Source: Nanosynbacter sp900555675 (GTDB taxonomy: Bacteria > Patescibacteriota > Saccharimonadia > Saccharimonadales > Saccharimonadaceae). From it: a DNA stretch of 64,000 nucleotides. Shown piece after piece: positions 8,443 through 16,599 of this stretch. The stretch is from contig NZ_CP157587.1 of the NCBI RefSeq assembly GCF_022828245.2, positions 620,001 through 684,000 on the forward strand, in the 5' to 3' direction. A program made the position numbers and the translations under genes. The notes beneath the pieces are model-generated. The model was given only the letters and a program-made list of their open reading frames with translations, did not search any database and had not been told where the DNA came from. The number at the start of each line of letters is the position of its first letter. The stretch's first letter is position 1.

Positions 8443-9405
8443 CTAATCCCTTTTTAGCATTACCATAAATGCTTCGCTCGGTATGTCGACTTTACCGAAG
8501 CGCTTCATTCGTTTTTTACCGCGTGCTTGCTTGGCGAGAAGCTTCTTTTTACGACTGACATCGCCGCCGTAAAGATAGCCCGTAACATCTTTTCGATAAG
8601 CGCCAATATTTTCCCTGGCAATAAACTTACCGCCAATTGCCGCTTGCAATGAAACCTCAAAACTCTGACGCGGCACGACTTCCTTCAATTTCTTAACAAT
8701 CTCACGCCCCAAATGCTGCGATTCCGACCGATGACACATCACGCTCAGCGAGTCAACCATCTCACCCGCTACATAAAAATCGACGCGCACCAAATCTTCC
8801 ACCTGATAATCCGCCAACTCGTAATTAAACGAACCGTAGCCGCTGGTAATAGATTTCAATTGGTCATAAAAATCCGTCAACAAATTCGCGAGTGGCGCCG
8901 CAAATGAAATCAGCGCTCGCTCGTCAATGTAGCTCAGGTTTTTCTGGCGACCACGCTTACTCACGATCAACTGAATCACCGCACCAATATAATCCTGCGG
9001 CACGACAATTTCACCATCAATCCACGGCTCGCGAATCTCTTTTATTTGCGCTGGGTCGGGCAATTCACTAGCAGACTTGATATCCAGCTCCTCGCCATTC
9101 GTCAGACTAACTTGATAATCAGTACTCGGATTGGTCACAATTAAATCCAAATTATACTCACGTTCCAATCGCTCGCGAATAATATCCATATGTAGCAATC
9201 CCAAAAATCCAATTCGCACACCGTAGCCCAAAACCGGCGAATTCTCCGGCTCGAACTGTAACGCCGAATCGCTCAGACTCAACTTTTCAATTGCCTCTTT
9301 CAGGTCGTTATAGTCTTCGTTGGACACTGGGAAAAACCCCGCATAGACAAACGGCTTAACTTCTTTATAGCCTGGAAGTGGTTGGACGGTAATTTTTTTG
9401 GTCAT
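8443..9405 (-). CDS. lepA: elongation factor 4 (LepA), C-terminal half of a split gene
   Basis: Residues match LepA from domain III onward: LPGYKEVKPFVYAGFFPV, LGYGVRIGFLGLLHMDI, then domain V and the LepA-specific C-terminal domain (AAIGGKFIARENI, GGDVSRKKKLL, GKKRMKRFGKVDIPSEAF). No G domain is present. The G domain and domain II are encoded 1.77 kb upstream at 11175-12005; the halves add to 596 residues, the length of intact LepA. The start ATG at 9405 follows an in-frame TAA nine bases earlier, and a promoter lies within the inserted DNA. The reading frame is intact, so the half may still be made. LepA is a ribosome-associated GTPase acting in translation. Confidence 0.93.
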   Translation of the reverse strand: MTKKITVQPLPGYKEVKPFVYAGFFPVSNEDYNDLKEAIEKLSLSDSALQFEPENSPVLGYGVRIGFLGLLHMDIIRERLEREYNLDLIVTNPSTDYQVSLTNGEELDIKSASELPDPAQIKEIREPWIDGEIVVPQDYIGAVIQLIVSKRGRQKNLSYIDERALISFAAPLANLLTDFYDQLKSITSGYGSFNYELADYQVEDLVRVDFYVAGEMVDSLSVMCHRSESQHLGREIVKKLKEVVPRQSFEVSLQAAIGGKFIARENIGAYRKDVTGYLYGGDVSRKKKLLAKQARGKKRMKRFGKVDIPSEAFMVMLKRD

Positions 9406-9416
9406 AACTATTTGTT

Positions 9417-9445
9417 ATTATATCAGCTCAATGTTTTTATATAAA
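9417..9445 (-). promoter_or_regulatory. candidate promoter for the lepA C-terminal half
   Basis: On the minus strand TTTATA (9440-9445) and TATAAT (9417-9422) are 17 bases apart, and the -10 box ends 11 bases before the ATG. It lies within the inserted DNA, so it would restore expression of the downstream genes cut off from their old promoter. Confidence 0.5.
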
Positions 9446-9515
9446 CGCACAGTAAATCGCTCCTTGCATGCCTACTTATTCTCAGCAAATTATTCCGTAC
9501 ACACTGAGGTCTAAC

Positions 9516-10049
9516 CTATAACTGCTCAAAGATCTTATGAGCTTGATTCTTGCCAATAACCTGAACCAGTTCAACGTAACTCATCCACCGACCGCGTTTA
9601 GATTTGTCGCGACGATAGTCCTTCTCGTCAGTAATATCGCCCTTAACTATTGCATCAACATTACACCAAGCGACCCAAGGCATGTCATCGCTCAAAAAGC
9701 TATAGTCTAGATGAACATAATTTTCGTTGATCAGTTTATAGTCTGACGATGAAAATCCGCGCGCATACAACTCGCGGAGAATAGAGTCTGCTAGCTCGGC
9801 AAAACTGTCAACCGTAACACACAAAAAGTCATCGTATTCCTCACCGATTTCGTATGATCGTCCATTCATAAAAATACTATACGAATCATCGTCGACAATT
9901 TTCTCATCTAACCACACACGACGGTCACGTGTTACTGGAATCACCCGACATCTAATTTTCTCTGCAAAGTTTTTGAAATTACTCATAATTGCCAACGATA
10001 GACATATCAATATCCATTTCGTACATTTTATTACATCTGCGCTTTTCAA
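9516..10049 (-). CDS. hypothetical protein in the lepA insertion
   Basis: I do not recognise this protein. It is up to 177 residues long, soluble, with many acidic and aromatic residues (VDDDSYSIFMNGRSYEIGEEYDD; ENYVHLDYSFLSDDMPWVAW) and a basic patch (YRRDKSKRGRWMSY). Two starts are possible: ATG at 10049, which gives a hydrophobic leader-like stretch, and ATG at 9986 (MSNFKNFAEKIRCRV), which gives a more usual soluble start. Neither has a clear ribosome site. It lies between the two lepA halves on the same strand, 12 bases after the MazG-like gene, and is probably co-transcribed with it. Confidence 0.55.
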   Translation of the reverse strand: MKSADVIKCTKWILICLSLAIMSNFKNFAEKIRCRVIPVTRDRRVWLDEKIVDDDSYSIFMNGRSYEIGEEYDDFLCVTVDSFAELADSILRELYARGFSSSDYKLINENYVHLDYSFLSDDMPWVAWCNVDAIVKGDITDEKDYRRDKSKRGRWMSYVELVQVIGKNQAHKIFEQL

Positions 10050-10061
10050 TACTAGTATATA

Positions 10062-10376
10062 CTATTTCCACTGTCGCGTCTGGTTGATCTTGTGCTTCTC
10101 AAAATACACTTCCGCCAAATTGACGTCAAACCGATTTGCCAATTCCATCAAATAGTTCAGCACGTCCGCAAACTCCTCGCGCAGATTGTCATGATTGTCA
10201 GGTTTTTTCTCATCCTTAAATCCTGTCTCTTTGCGAACTGCTTTTGCCAGCTCGCCAACTTCCTCAGTAAACAATAAGAATACTTCAGTGACAGAATTTT
10301 TATCCCATCCCTTTTCTTTACATGTTTGATCGAGGTGTTTTTGTAATTCAGTTAAGCTGATTGTTTGTGGATTCAT
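10062..10376 (-). CDS. MazG-like nucleotide pyrophosphohydrolase in the lepA insertion
   Basis: A 104-residue all-alpha NTP pyrophosphatase of the MazG/dUTPase superfamily. The metal-binding pattern is visible as EEVGELAKAVRKE (about 31-43) and EEFADVLNYL (about 68-77). Such enzymes hydrolyse non-canonical or excess nucleotides to monophosphates. A GAAGGA ribosome site precedes the ATG by about seven bases. The first 11 codons and the upstream leader are duplicated next to the lepA N-terminal half (11126-11182), so this gene was involved in the rearrangement that split lepA. Confidence 0.8.
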   Translation of the reverse strand: MNPQTISLTELQKHLDQTCKEKGWDKNSVTEVFLLFTEEVGELAKAVRKETGFKDEKKPDNHDNLREEFADVLNYLMELANRFDVNLAEVYFEKHKINQTRQWK

Positions 10377-10403
10377 GATTTTTCCTTCTTTAATCTTAAT
10401 TAA
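10345..10403. repeat. direct repeat, copy 1 (5' end of the MazG-like gene)
   Basis: About 58 bases, from AATTCAGTTAAGC to AATCTTAATTAA, match 11126-11182 with only a handful of substitutions and small gaps. This copy covers the start codon, ribosome site and leader of the MazG-like gene. Confidence 0.85.
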
Positions 10404-10548
10404 CTTACACTTGATGGAATATAAACATAGCAGGAAGCAAGAATCTGCTCGCTATCCAATCCTATTTTTAATTACTATTATACTCTGATTTATCAAACAA
10501 TATATCACTTTGGTTAAATATTTTTTCCTGTGATAGTCCAAAATCTCT

Positions 10549-10577
10549 ACCAGCAACTTTTTTATGAAGTTGCTGGT
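10549..10577. terminator. strong hairpin after the SemiSWEET gene
   Basis: A perfect 11-bp stem (ACCAGCAACTT with AAGTTGCTGGT) with a 7-base loop starts about 17 bases after the SemiSWEET stop. T-runs follow on the plus side; on the minus side, where the gene is read, the tail is weaker (AGAGATTTT). Confidence 0.65.
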
Positions 10578-10593
10578 TTTGTTTATATAACTT

Positions 10594-10857
10594 TTATAAA
10601 GAAGTAATAAAAGTTAAACCGCCTAATATCACTCCCGCTGCATTGGGAATGATGAGGATCCAGTCTTTTTTAGGTTCTTTTGTCCAACCATAGATTACCC
10701 AAATTAAACAAGAAACTGCTGCGAATAGTGGTTGGAATGGTTGAGCTTTTTCTCCTTGTAGGTTAGCGATAATTTGTGGAATATATGCAATAAAGACAAG
10801 GATCCCAATAAAAGCTCCAATAGATCCGACAAAGCGATTAATTTTTTGTTTAGACAT
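10594..10857 (-). CDS. SemiSWEET-family sugar transporter
   Basis: An 87-residue, three-helix protein with the PQ-loop motif (VFIAYIPQIIANLQG, about 22-36), the tryptophan/asparagine pocket region (FAAVSCLIWVIYGWT) and a third helix (IIPNAAGVILGGLTFITSL). SemiSWEETs work as dimers that carry sugars across the membrane. The ATG at 10857 is preferred over an in-frame ATG 12 bases upstream, which itself lies in the GAGGT ribosome site. The sequence looks like the SemiSWEET of lactic-acid bacteria and streptococci, and the gene sits between an IS256 relic and a firmicute-style hairpin, so recent transfer is likely (inference). Confidence 0.85.
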   Translation of the reverse strand: MSKQKINRFVGSIGAFIGILVFIAYIPQIIANLQGEKAQPFQPLFAAVSCLIWVIYGWTKEPKKDWILIIPNAAGVILGGLTFITSL

Positions 10858-10903
10858 ATAATACCTCATGAGGTTTTATTATATTATAAAGGAAAAGATG
10901 CTG

Positions 10904-11100
10904 TCAATAATTTTGTGTAAACACTCTAGTAGAGTCTTCAAACAAAGTAACTAAGTAACGTTCCAGAGCCTCCTCGTTAGGAAAAAGAACCTTCTATTTC
11001 GTTTGACGTTTGATTTCTTTATTAAGAGACTTAATGAGTTTTGTCGAATAAATGCTATGCCAAATCTGGTAAGGAAACTGATTTCAGCAATCATACGCGT
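10904..11100 (-). pseudogene. relic of an IS256-family (mutator) transposase C-terminus
   Basis: On the minus strand one frame reads FPYQIWHSIYSTKLIKSL, then NKEIKRQTK, an in-frame TAG, and KVLFPNEEALERYLVTLFED. This is the characteristic end of IS256-family transposases of the streptococcal/lactococcal kind (IWxSIYTxNxIESxNKxxKR...FPNEESLxRFLV). The frame is already lost upstream of about 11085, and the DDE domain is gone. It is a dead fragment, but it identifies the mobile element that took part in splitting lepA. Confidence 0.8.
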
Positions 11101-11125
11101 CAATACTACGAACCAACGCCAAAAA

Positions 11126-11182
11126 AATTCAGTTAAGCTTATTGTTTGTAGATTCGTGGTTTCCCTTTTTAATCTTAATTAA
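11126..11182. repeat. direct repeat, copy 2 (abuts the lepA N-terminal half)
   Basis: Matches 10345-10403 (5' end of the MazG-like gene). It runs into the last three codons of the lepA N-terminal half and supplies its TAA stop. The two copies bracket the SemiSWEET gene and the transposase relic. Confidence 0.85.
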
Positions 11183-12005
11183 AATATCTCCCCAGTGTTA
11201 CCGTATCGCCAACCCGCGCCTCGCGTGTCGTCTTCAGGTTTGTCACAATATAGCCAATTTCGCCAGTTTCAAGCGAAGGGTCGGGCTGCATGGCTGGGTT
11301 AAGATGACCAACTTCCAGAGCTAGTCCATTTGCGCCAGTCGCCATCATTCGGATAGACTCACCCTTTTTAATTCGCCCATCAACCACCCGCACGTATAAA
11401 ATCACGCCACGATAATCGTCATAATAACTATCAAAAATCAGCGCCCTAGTTGGACCATCAACCTCGCCAACTGGCGCCGGGATTCGCTCAACAACCGCAT
11501 CCGAAACCTTATCTACGTTTTGACCAGTTTTAGCAGAAATATGAATAATCTCGCTCTCGTCACAGCCCAACAAATTAATAACTTGTCTGGATACGCGCGG
11601 TATGTCGGCGGCTGGCAAATCAACCTTATTTAACACCGGAATAATTGTCAAATCCTGCTCCATCGCCAAGTAAACATTCGACAATGTTTGCGCCTGAATT
11701 CCCTGACTAGCATCTACCACCAATATCGCGCCCTCACAAGCCTGCAAACTACGCGAGACTTCATAACTAAAATCGACATGCCCTGGAGTGTCAATCAAAT
11801 TCAGATCGACATTTTTATATCGCATTCGCACCGGCGCCAACTTAATAGTAATGCCTTTTTCCCGCTCCAAATCCATCGAATCCAGCAACTGCGACTTCAT
11901 CTCGCGCTTCTCTACCGTCCCAGTCATCTCCATCATTCGATCAGCCAGCGTAGACTTGCCATGATCAATGTGAGCAATAATACAAAAATTCCGAATATTT
12001 TCCAT
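11175..12005 (-). CDS. lepA: elongation factor 4 (LepA), N-terminal half of a split gene
   Basis: 276 residues covering the complete LepA G domain and domain II. G1 is AHIDHGKSTLADRM, switch and G2 region DLEREKGITIK, G3 DTPGHVDFSYEV, G4 NKVDLPAA, and G5 around HISAKTG. Domain II ends VGDTVTLG, after which three codons derived from the repeat give a TAA. Domains III-V and the C-terminal domain lie at 8443-9405. The cut falls at the domain II/III boundary. The ATG overlaps the murJ stop by one base (TAATG), so the original coupling with murJ is kept. Whether the two halves assemble into a working factor is unknown. Confidence 0.94.
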   Translation of the reverse strand: MENIRNFCIIAHIDHGKSTLADRMMEMTGTVEKREMKSQLLDSMDLEREKGITIKLAPVRMRYKNVDLNLIDTPGHVDFSYEVSRSLQACEGAILVVDASQGIQAQTLSNVYLAMEQDLTIIPVLNKVDLPAADIPRVSRQVINLLGCDESEIIHISAKTGQNVDKVSDAVVERIPAPVGEVDGPTRALIFDSYYDDYRGVILYVRVVDGRIKKGESIRMMATGANGLALEVGHLNPAMQPDPSLETGEIGYIVTNLKTTREARVGDTVTLGRYFN

Positions 12006-13657
12006 TAGCCCTTAAACTCCAATCGTCCAAATAACACTTTTTTCAATCGTGCAAGAATCGGGTCAATTTCTGGCAATTTTAACCACTTTGAAGCCGCGGC
12101 ATACGCACCAAAACTGACCAATGAAATGATAACGAATTTCGGAAAAGCGCTAAAGAAACTGTCGTCATGATAACGAAACGGCATAATTAGCACGGCAATA
12201 TAACAAACCACGCCTGTAACAGTTCCAGCAATTATCATCTTAAAAATCGCTCGCACAAACGTCATGTCGAATAATTTTGGCATTTGACGATTCATAACCG
12301 CCAAAAGGACAACCACCTCCAAAACCGCCACTGTTGATTGAGCCCAAGCCAATCCATACGCGCCCATTTTCAAGACCATCGATAGAACAATTGCTAAAAT
12401 AATATTCAAAGTAATCGAGAAAATTGAAATATACAGCGGAGTTTTCGTGTCTTGTCGGGCGTAAAATGCTCGTGCGGCCATGTGGTAAATGGTTCGGAAT
12501 AAAATCGCCACGACCAAACAGCCCAAAATTCCCGCGATCAGTTGATTGCCACCATTGCGAATAAAATGCACGACGTATCCCCTGGTAAAGAAAATCACCA
12601 CCGACACCGGAAGAGCCATCCAAAAAATAATTCTCAGCAGGGAACGCAGGTCTTTTTGAAATAGGTCATTTCGACCTTCACCCAAATGCTCAGTCAATTG
12701 AGGAAAAGCGGCATTTGAAATCGCCACGCCAATAAGATTGATCGGCATCATATGGAGGGTCAAAGCCTGCTGGTACGCCCTAACCGTTCCGTCAGCCAAG
12801 CGCGAAGCCAAATTGACCTCGACCAAGCTAACCACATAATCCATTCCTTGATCAACAGAACGCGCCGGCAGTAAAGATAAAACTTTCCTAAATCCCTTAT
12901 TCCGCCAATAAATTTTGAAATTGTAATCAAACCCAAGCCCAGCCAAGCCAACCGCGCTGACGATCAATTGCAGGAACGAGCCCAAAACCACACCCAACGC
13001 CACACCCATAATGCCGCCGTCAAAAATCTGCCAGCCGAATAAATTGACACCGCCAGTGAACCACACCGTACCGATAATAATACCGATGTTATATAGCATT
13101 GGCGCCAGCGCACAGAACATAAATCGCCCGACCGCTTGCTGGATACTAGCAATCACCGCCGCAACCGCAAAAATAAACGGATTAACCGCGATCACCTGCA
13201 TCATACTGACCGCCAAAGCATGACCAGATTCACTCAGACCAGGCGCGATTAAATACTTCATCAACGGATCGGCAAAGATAATAATCAGCACCGACGCCGC
13301 CATGGTGATTAGCGCCATGAAATTAATCATACTCGAGCTAATTTGCCAAGCAGACTGCTTATTACCCTTGACCCAACGCTCATTAAAAACTGGAATGAAC
13401 GTCACACTAAGCGCACCAGAAACCAGCACTGCAAACATAAAATCTGGCACCATGAAAGCCGCCGTATAGGCGTCTAGTCCAACCGGGTATCCCGCCAGCG
13501 CTCCATTTTCGCTTGGCATATAGGCAGAGTTCAGCAGACGATCACGGAAAAACCCCAGCAAGCTCGACAACAACGTCGAGCCCGCCAGAATCGTAGCAGC
13601 CAATTTCACATTAAGCCGCTGATTTATTTTCGTGACCGTACTACGAACGCGCCCCAT
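12005..13657 (-). CDS. murJ: lipid II flippase MurJ (MviN)
   Basis: MurJ flips the peptidoglycan precursor lipid II across the membrane. The 550-residue protein has about 14 hydrophobic segments and family motifs (STLLSSLLGFFRDRLL near 30; PMLYNIGIIIGTVWF near 185; ARAFYARQDTKTPLYIS near 390). Length is normal. It starts 6 bases after ftsH and overlaps lepA by one base, so ftsH, murJ and lepA were one operon. Its presence, with MurC, shows a peptidoglycan wall. Confidence 0.93.
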   Translation of the reverse strand: MGRVRSTVTKINQRLNVKLAATILAGSTLLSSLLGFFRDRLLNSAYMPSENGALAGYPVGLDAYTAAFMVPDFMFAVLVSGALSVTFIPVFNERWVKGNKQSAWQISSSMINFMALITMAASVLIIIFADPLMKYLIAPGLSESGHALAVSMMQVIAVNPFIFAVAAVIASIQQAVGRFMFCALAPMLYNIGIIIGTVWFTGGVNLFGWQIFDGGIMGVALGVVLGSFLQLIVSAVGLAGLGFDYNFKIYWRNKGFRKVLSLLPARSVDQGMDYVVSLVEVNLASRLADGTVRAYQQALTLHMMPINLIGVAISNAAFPQLTEHLGEGRNDLFQKDLRSLLRIIFWMALPVSVVIFFTRGYVVHFIRNGGNQLIAGILGCLVVAILFRTIYHMAARAFYARQDTKTPLYISIFSITLNIILAIVLSMVLKMGAYGLAWAQSTVAVLEVVVLLAVMNRQMPKLFDMTFVRAIFKMIIAGTVTGVVCYIAVLIMPFRYHDDSFFSAFPKFVIISLVSFGAYAAASKWLKLPEIDPILARLKKVLFGRLEFKG

Positions 13658-13663
13658 AGTATT

Positions 13664-15532
13664 TTACGAATGCAGTTTAGCTTCTTTTGGTAATTTAGTG
13701 CCCTTAAGAATCTCGTCAACCTCAGATTCTTCCAGAGTTTCTTCCTTCAGTAAGGCCTCAGCCAACTTATCAAGGAACGCACGGTTCTCTTTCAATACCA
13801 ACATTGCACGATGTTTAGCTTCGGTAATCAATTGCGCAACTTCCTCATCAATCATCTTCGCAGTTTCATCAGAATACGGACGCTCTCTGGTCATTTTATC
13901 GAACATCAAACCGCCGTTATCTTCATGGAATACTTGATCGCGCAAACCCTTGCCCATTCCTTGCTCAATCACCATATCACGGGCAATTTCAGTCGCTTTT
14001 CGCAAATCCGAACCAGCTCCAGTAGTGATTCCGTCATCGCCGTAAATCAATTGCTCAGCGATTCGTCCGCCCATTGCCCGAGCCAAAATATCTTTAAACT
14101 CGTAAACATTTGTGTAGCTCTTATCTTCTGGCGGCAAGAACCATGTTACTCCACCAGTACCGCCGCGCGGAATAATTGTAACCTTATGAACCGGGTCAGA
14201 ATCAGGCAAGACGTGACCAACAATTGCGTGGCCAGCTTCGTGATAAGCAGTCAACTCTTTCTCGTGATCGTTCATTATCTTAGTCTTGCGCTCTGGACCA
14301 ATTGCCACACGCTCAAACGCCTCAGTTAATTCGTCATTTGAGATCTTCTTCTTATTGCGACGCGCGGCAATGATCGCGGCTTCATTAGCCATATTTGCCA
14401 AGTCCGCACCAGATGAGCCAGCGGTTTTTGCCGCCAATTTATCAAGATCAACAGTTTCGTCAGTTGGCTTTTTCTTAAAGTGAACTTTTAGAATTGCCTC
14501 ACGATCTTTACGTTCTGGCAATGTAATATTCACACGTCGGTCAAATCGTCCAGGTCGAAGCAAAGCTGGGTCCAAAACGTCCGCGCGGTTGGTTGCCGCC
14601 AAAACAATAACATTCGTTTCGCCATCAAAACCATCCATCTCTACCAAAATCTGGTTCAAGGTTTGCTCACGCTCGTCATGACCACCACCCATACCAGAGC
14701 CACGCTTACGACCCACAGCGTCAATCTCATCAATGAAGATGATGCATGGAGCATTTTTCTTAGCCTTTGAAAACAGATCTCTCACTCGGCTAGCACCAAC
14801 ACCAACAAACATTTCCACGAATTCAGAACCGGAAATTGAGAAGAATGGCACACCAGCCTCGCCAGCAACAGCTCGGGCTAGCATCGTCTTACCCGTACCA
14901 GGATTACCGACTAATAATACGCCTTTTGGAATCTTTGCGCCCAAATCTTTATATTTCTTCGGATGTTTGAGAAAATCAACAACTTCCTGTAAATCTTGCT
15001 TGGCGTTATCATTTCCAGCGATATCTGTAAACAGAACCTTTTCTTTGTCCTGTCCATACAGGCGAGCCTTACTCTTACCGAATCCCATGGCTTGATTATT
15101 TTGACCCTGAGCTTGGCGCATCATAAACATGAAGAACACCACGATAATCAGCACAGGCACAACCATAACCGCCAGGTTCCACATAGTTTCGCCGGTTGTT
15201 GATGGCGGGATAACTTTCACCTCAACCTTAGCATCCTTGTTCAAGCCCTGCTCATAAATACTACTAGATTCCTTGACTGAATGCTCGGTAGGTTTTGATT
15301 GATCTTTCGGAGTAATCTTAATATCGTTTCCTTGAATCTCCAATTGAGCAATTTTACCGTCATTTGCTCGACGCACCACATCAGATAATGCAACATCTTT
15401 AAGATTTGACGCAGGGAAGAGTGTTGCGTAAAAAATTAACGCTACAAAAATTATAATTGCCCAAAACAATCCAAATCGTAAAATTTGACTTATTCTATTC
15501 TTTCCATTTCTTTGAGGCATCTTAACAGCCAT
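13664..15532 (-). CDS. ftsH: ATP-dependent zinc metalloprotease FtsH
   Basis: FtsH is a membrane-anchored AAA+ protease hexamer that degrades membrane and regulatory proteins. From the ATG at 15532 it has 622 residues: two membrane helices (about 20-40 and 115-135) around an external domain, Walker A GNPGTGKTMLARAVAG, Walker B IIFIDEIDAVGRKRG, second region of homology NRADVLDPALLRPGRFDRR, and the zinc protease motif HEAGHAIVGH. An in-frame TTG at 15538 is possible, but AAAGGA fits the ATG. It is a complete, normal FtsH. Confidence 0.97.
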   Translation of the reverse strand: MAVKMPQRNGKNRISQILRFGLFWAIIIFVALIFYATLFPASNLKDVALSDVVRRANDGKIAQLEIQGNDIKITPKDQSKPTEHSVKESSSIYEQGLNKDAKVEVKVIPPSTTGETMWNLAVMVVPVLIIVVFFMFMMRQAQGQNNQAMGFGKSKARLYGQDKEKVLFTDIAGNDNAKQDLQEVVDFLKHPKKYKDLGAKIPKGVLLVGNPGTGKTMLARAVAGEAGVPFFSISGSEFVEMFVGVGASRVRDLFSKAKKNAPCIIFIDEIDAVGRKRGSGMGGGHDEREQTLNQILVEMDGFDGETNVIVLAATNRADVLDPALLRPGRFDRRVNITLPERKDREAILKVHFKKKPTDETVDLDKLAAKTAGSSGADLANMANEAAIIAARRNKKKISNDELTEAFERVAIGPERKTKIMNDHEKELTAYHEAGHAIVGHVLPDSDPVHKVTIIPRGGTGGVTWFLPPEDKSYTNVYEFKDILARAMGGRIAEQLIYGDDGITTGAGSDLRKATEIARDMVIEQGMGKGLRDQVFHEDNGGLMFDKMTRERPYSDETAKMIDEEVAQLITEAKHRAMLVLKENRAFLDKLAEALLKEETLEESEVDEILKGTKLPKEAKLHS

Positions 15533-15560
15533 TCTCAACTAATCCTTTCGCCTATACTAA

Positions 15561-16397
15561 TCAAACTCTCTTTATTATAACACTTCTTAGCGTCAATTTC
15601 ATCACAATGCCGCCACCAACTTGCCAGCAAGAGCCAGCTTTCCCAGTTTTTATAGCAATTAGCATACGCTCCAATTGAGAACCCAGTAACGACACATCAT
15701 AATGTCGTAAAACGTAATAATATAGCAATTCTTGTGCGACATTATCATCTATCATCGTCAAAAAATACCGACTAAGTACTTCTCCATCAAACTTCTCTAT
15801 TTCCTGCTCAATTTTCCCTCTTAATTCTCTCTGTTTTCGCCACGCCTCATACACTCCAAGTTTCTGATATTCATCAAGTTCACGATTTATCTTACGCCTA
15901 AATTTATTTCTCTGATACAAGTCGCTTTGATTTGTCTCATCTTCACACCATTCCAATTTCTGGCGAATCGCATATTCATAAATTCTCTGCTTAGTCCAGC
16001 TATTCATCGGCCTAACTATTTGACTATCGCTCATCCCCGCCAAACCTCGCCATCTGGAGCCACGCTTAAGATTCATCGCTACAGTTTCAATAATGTCATC
16101 TCGATGATGTGCTGTCACTATCACGCCATCAAAATCCGTCGCCACGCCACGCAAAAATTCATACCGTCTTTGGCGCGCCAATTCTTCACTGGCATCAGCC
16201 CCCAGTTTTTCGCGCCGACAAACAAATTGTATCTTATATCTATCAGCTAAAGCCTCGACAAATCTAGCATCGCTCGCCGAATCCTCACGAATTCCATGGT
16301 CAAAATGAGCGACCACCAAATCTTTTTCCGTTCGCGACATCAAATCCAGCAAAACTACCGAATCAATCCCACCACTGACTGCGATAATATATCTCAC
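15561..16397 (-). CDS. tilS: tRNA(Ile)-lysidine synthase TilS
   Basis: TilS converts C34 of tRNA-Ile(CAU) to lysidine so that it reads AUA. The 278 residues show the PP-loop (VSGGIDSVVLLDL), VAHFDHGIREDS and VTAHHRDDIIETVAMNLKRG. It is shorter than the E. coli enzyme (432), mainly lacking the C-terminal domains, as in many minimal TilS forms. The start is GTG at 16397. A GATAAT box ends six bases before it, predicting a leaderless mRNA. Its substrate tRNA lies 3 kb away at 19333-19408. Confidence 0.92.
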   Translation of the reverse strand: MRYIIAVSGGIDSVVLLDLMSRTEKDLVVAHFDHGIREDSASDARFVEALADRYKIQFVCRREKLGADASEELARQRRYEFLRGVATDFDGVIVTAHHRDDIIETVAMNLKRGSRWRGLAGMSDSQIVRPMNSWTKQRIYEYAIRQKLEWCEDETNQSDLYQRNKFRRKINRELDEYQKLGVYEAWRKQRELRGKIEQEIEKFDGEVLSRYFLTMIDDNVAQELLYYYVLRHYDVSLLGSQLERMLIAIKTGKAGSCWQVGGGIVMKLTLRSVIIKRV

Positions 16398-16471
16398 ATA
16401 TCCATTATCTCACAATTTACCTAAAACGTATTTGGCAAATTTTATACTATCTGTTACAATCAATGCAGTGT

Positions 16472-16548
16472 GGCACCGTAGCTCAGCTGGTTAGAGCGCA
16501 GGACTCATAAGCCTGAGGTCGGTGGTTCGGGTCCACCCGGTGCTACCA
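16472..16548 (+). tRNA. tRNA-Met (CAU), elongator
   Basis: A 77-base cloverleaf with encoded CCA, D-arm GCTC...GAGC, anticodon loop CTCATAA and T-arm GGTGG-TTCGGGT-CCACC. The anticodon is CAT. The acceptor starts with a G1-U72 wobble, and the anticodon stem has an A31-G39 mismatch. Of the three CAT tRNAs here, this one fits elongator Met best by exclusion and by its D-arm. It reads away from the tilS gene, 74 bases from the tilS start. Confidence 0.85.
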
Positions 16549-16558
16549 GAAATTATCT

Positions 16559-16587
16559 TTCCTCGTCAATACGGCGGGGAATTTTTT
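16559..16587. terminator. terminator after tRNA-Met
   Basis: A 9-bp stem TTCCTCGTC/GGCGGGGAA, with two G-U pairs, is followed by six T on the plus strand. It ends the tRNA transcript; from the other side it may end the small minus-strand gene at 16600-16764. Confidence 0.7.
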
Positions 16588-16599
16588 ATAGATACTGAA

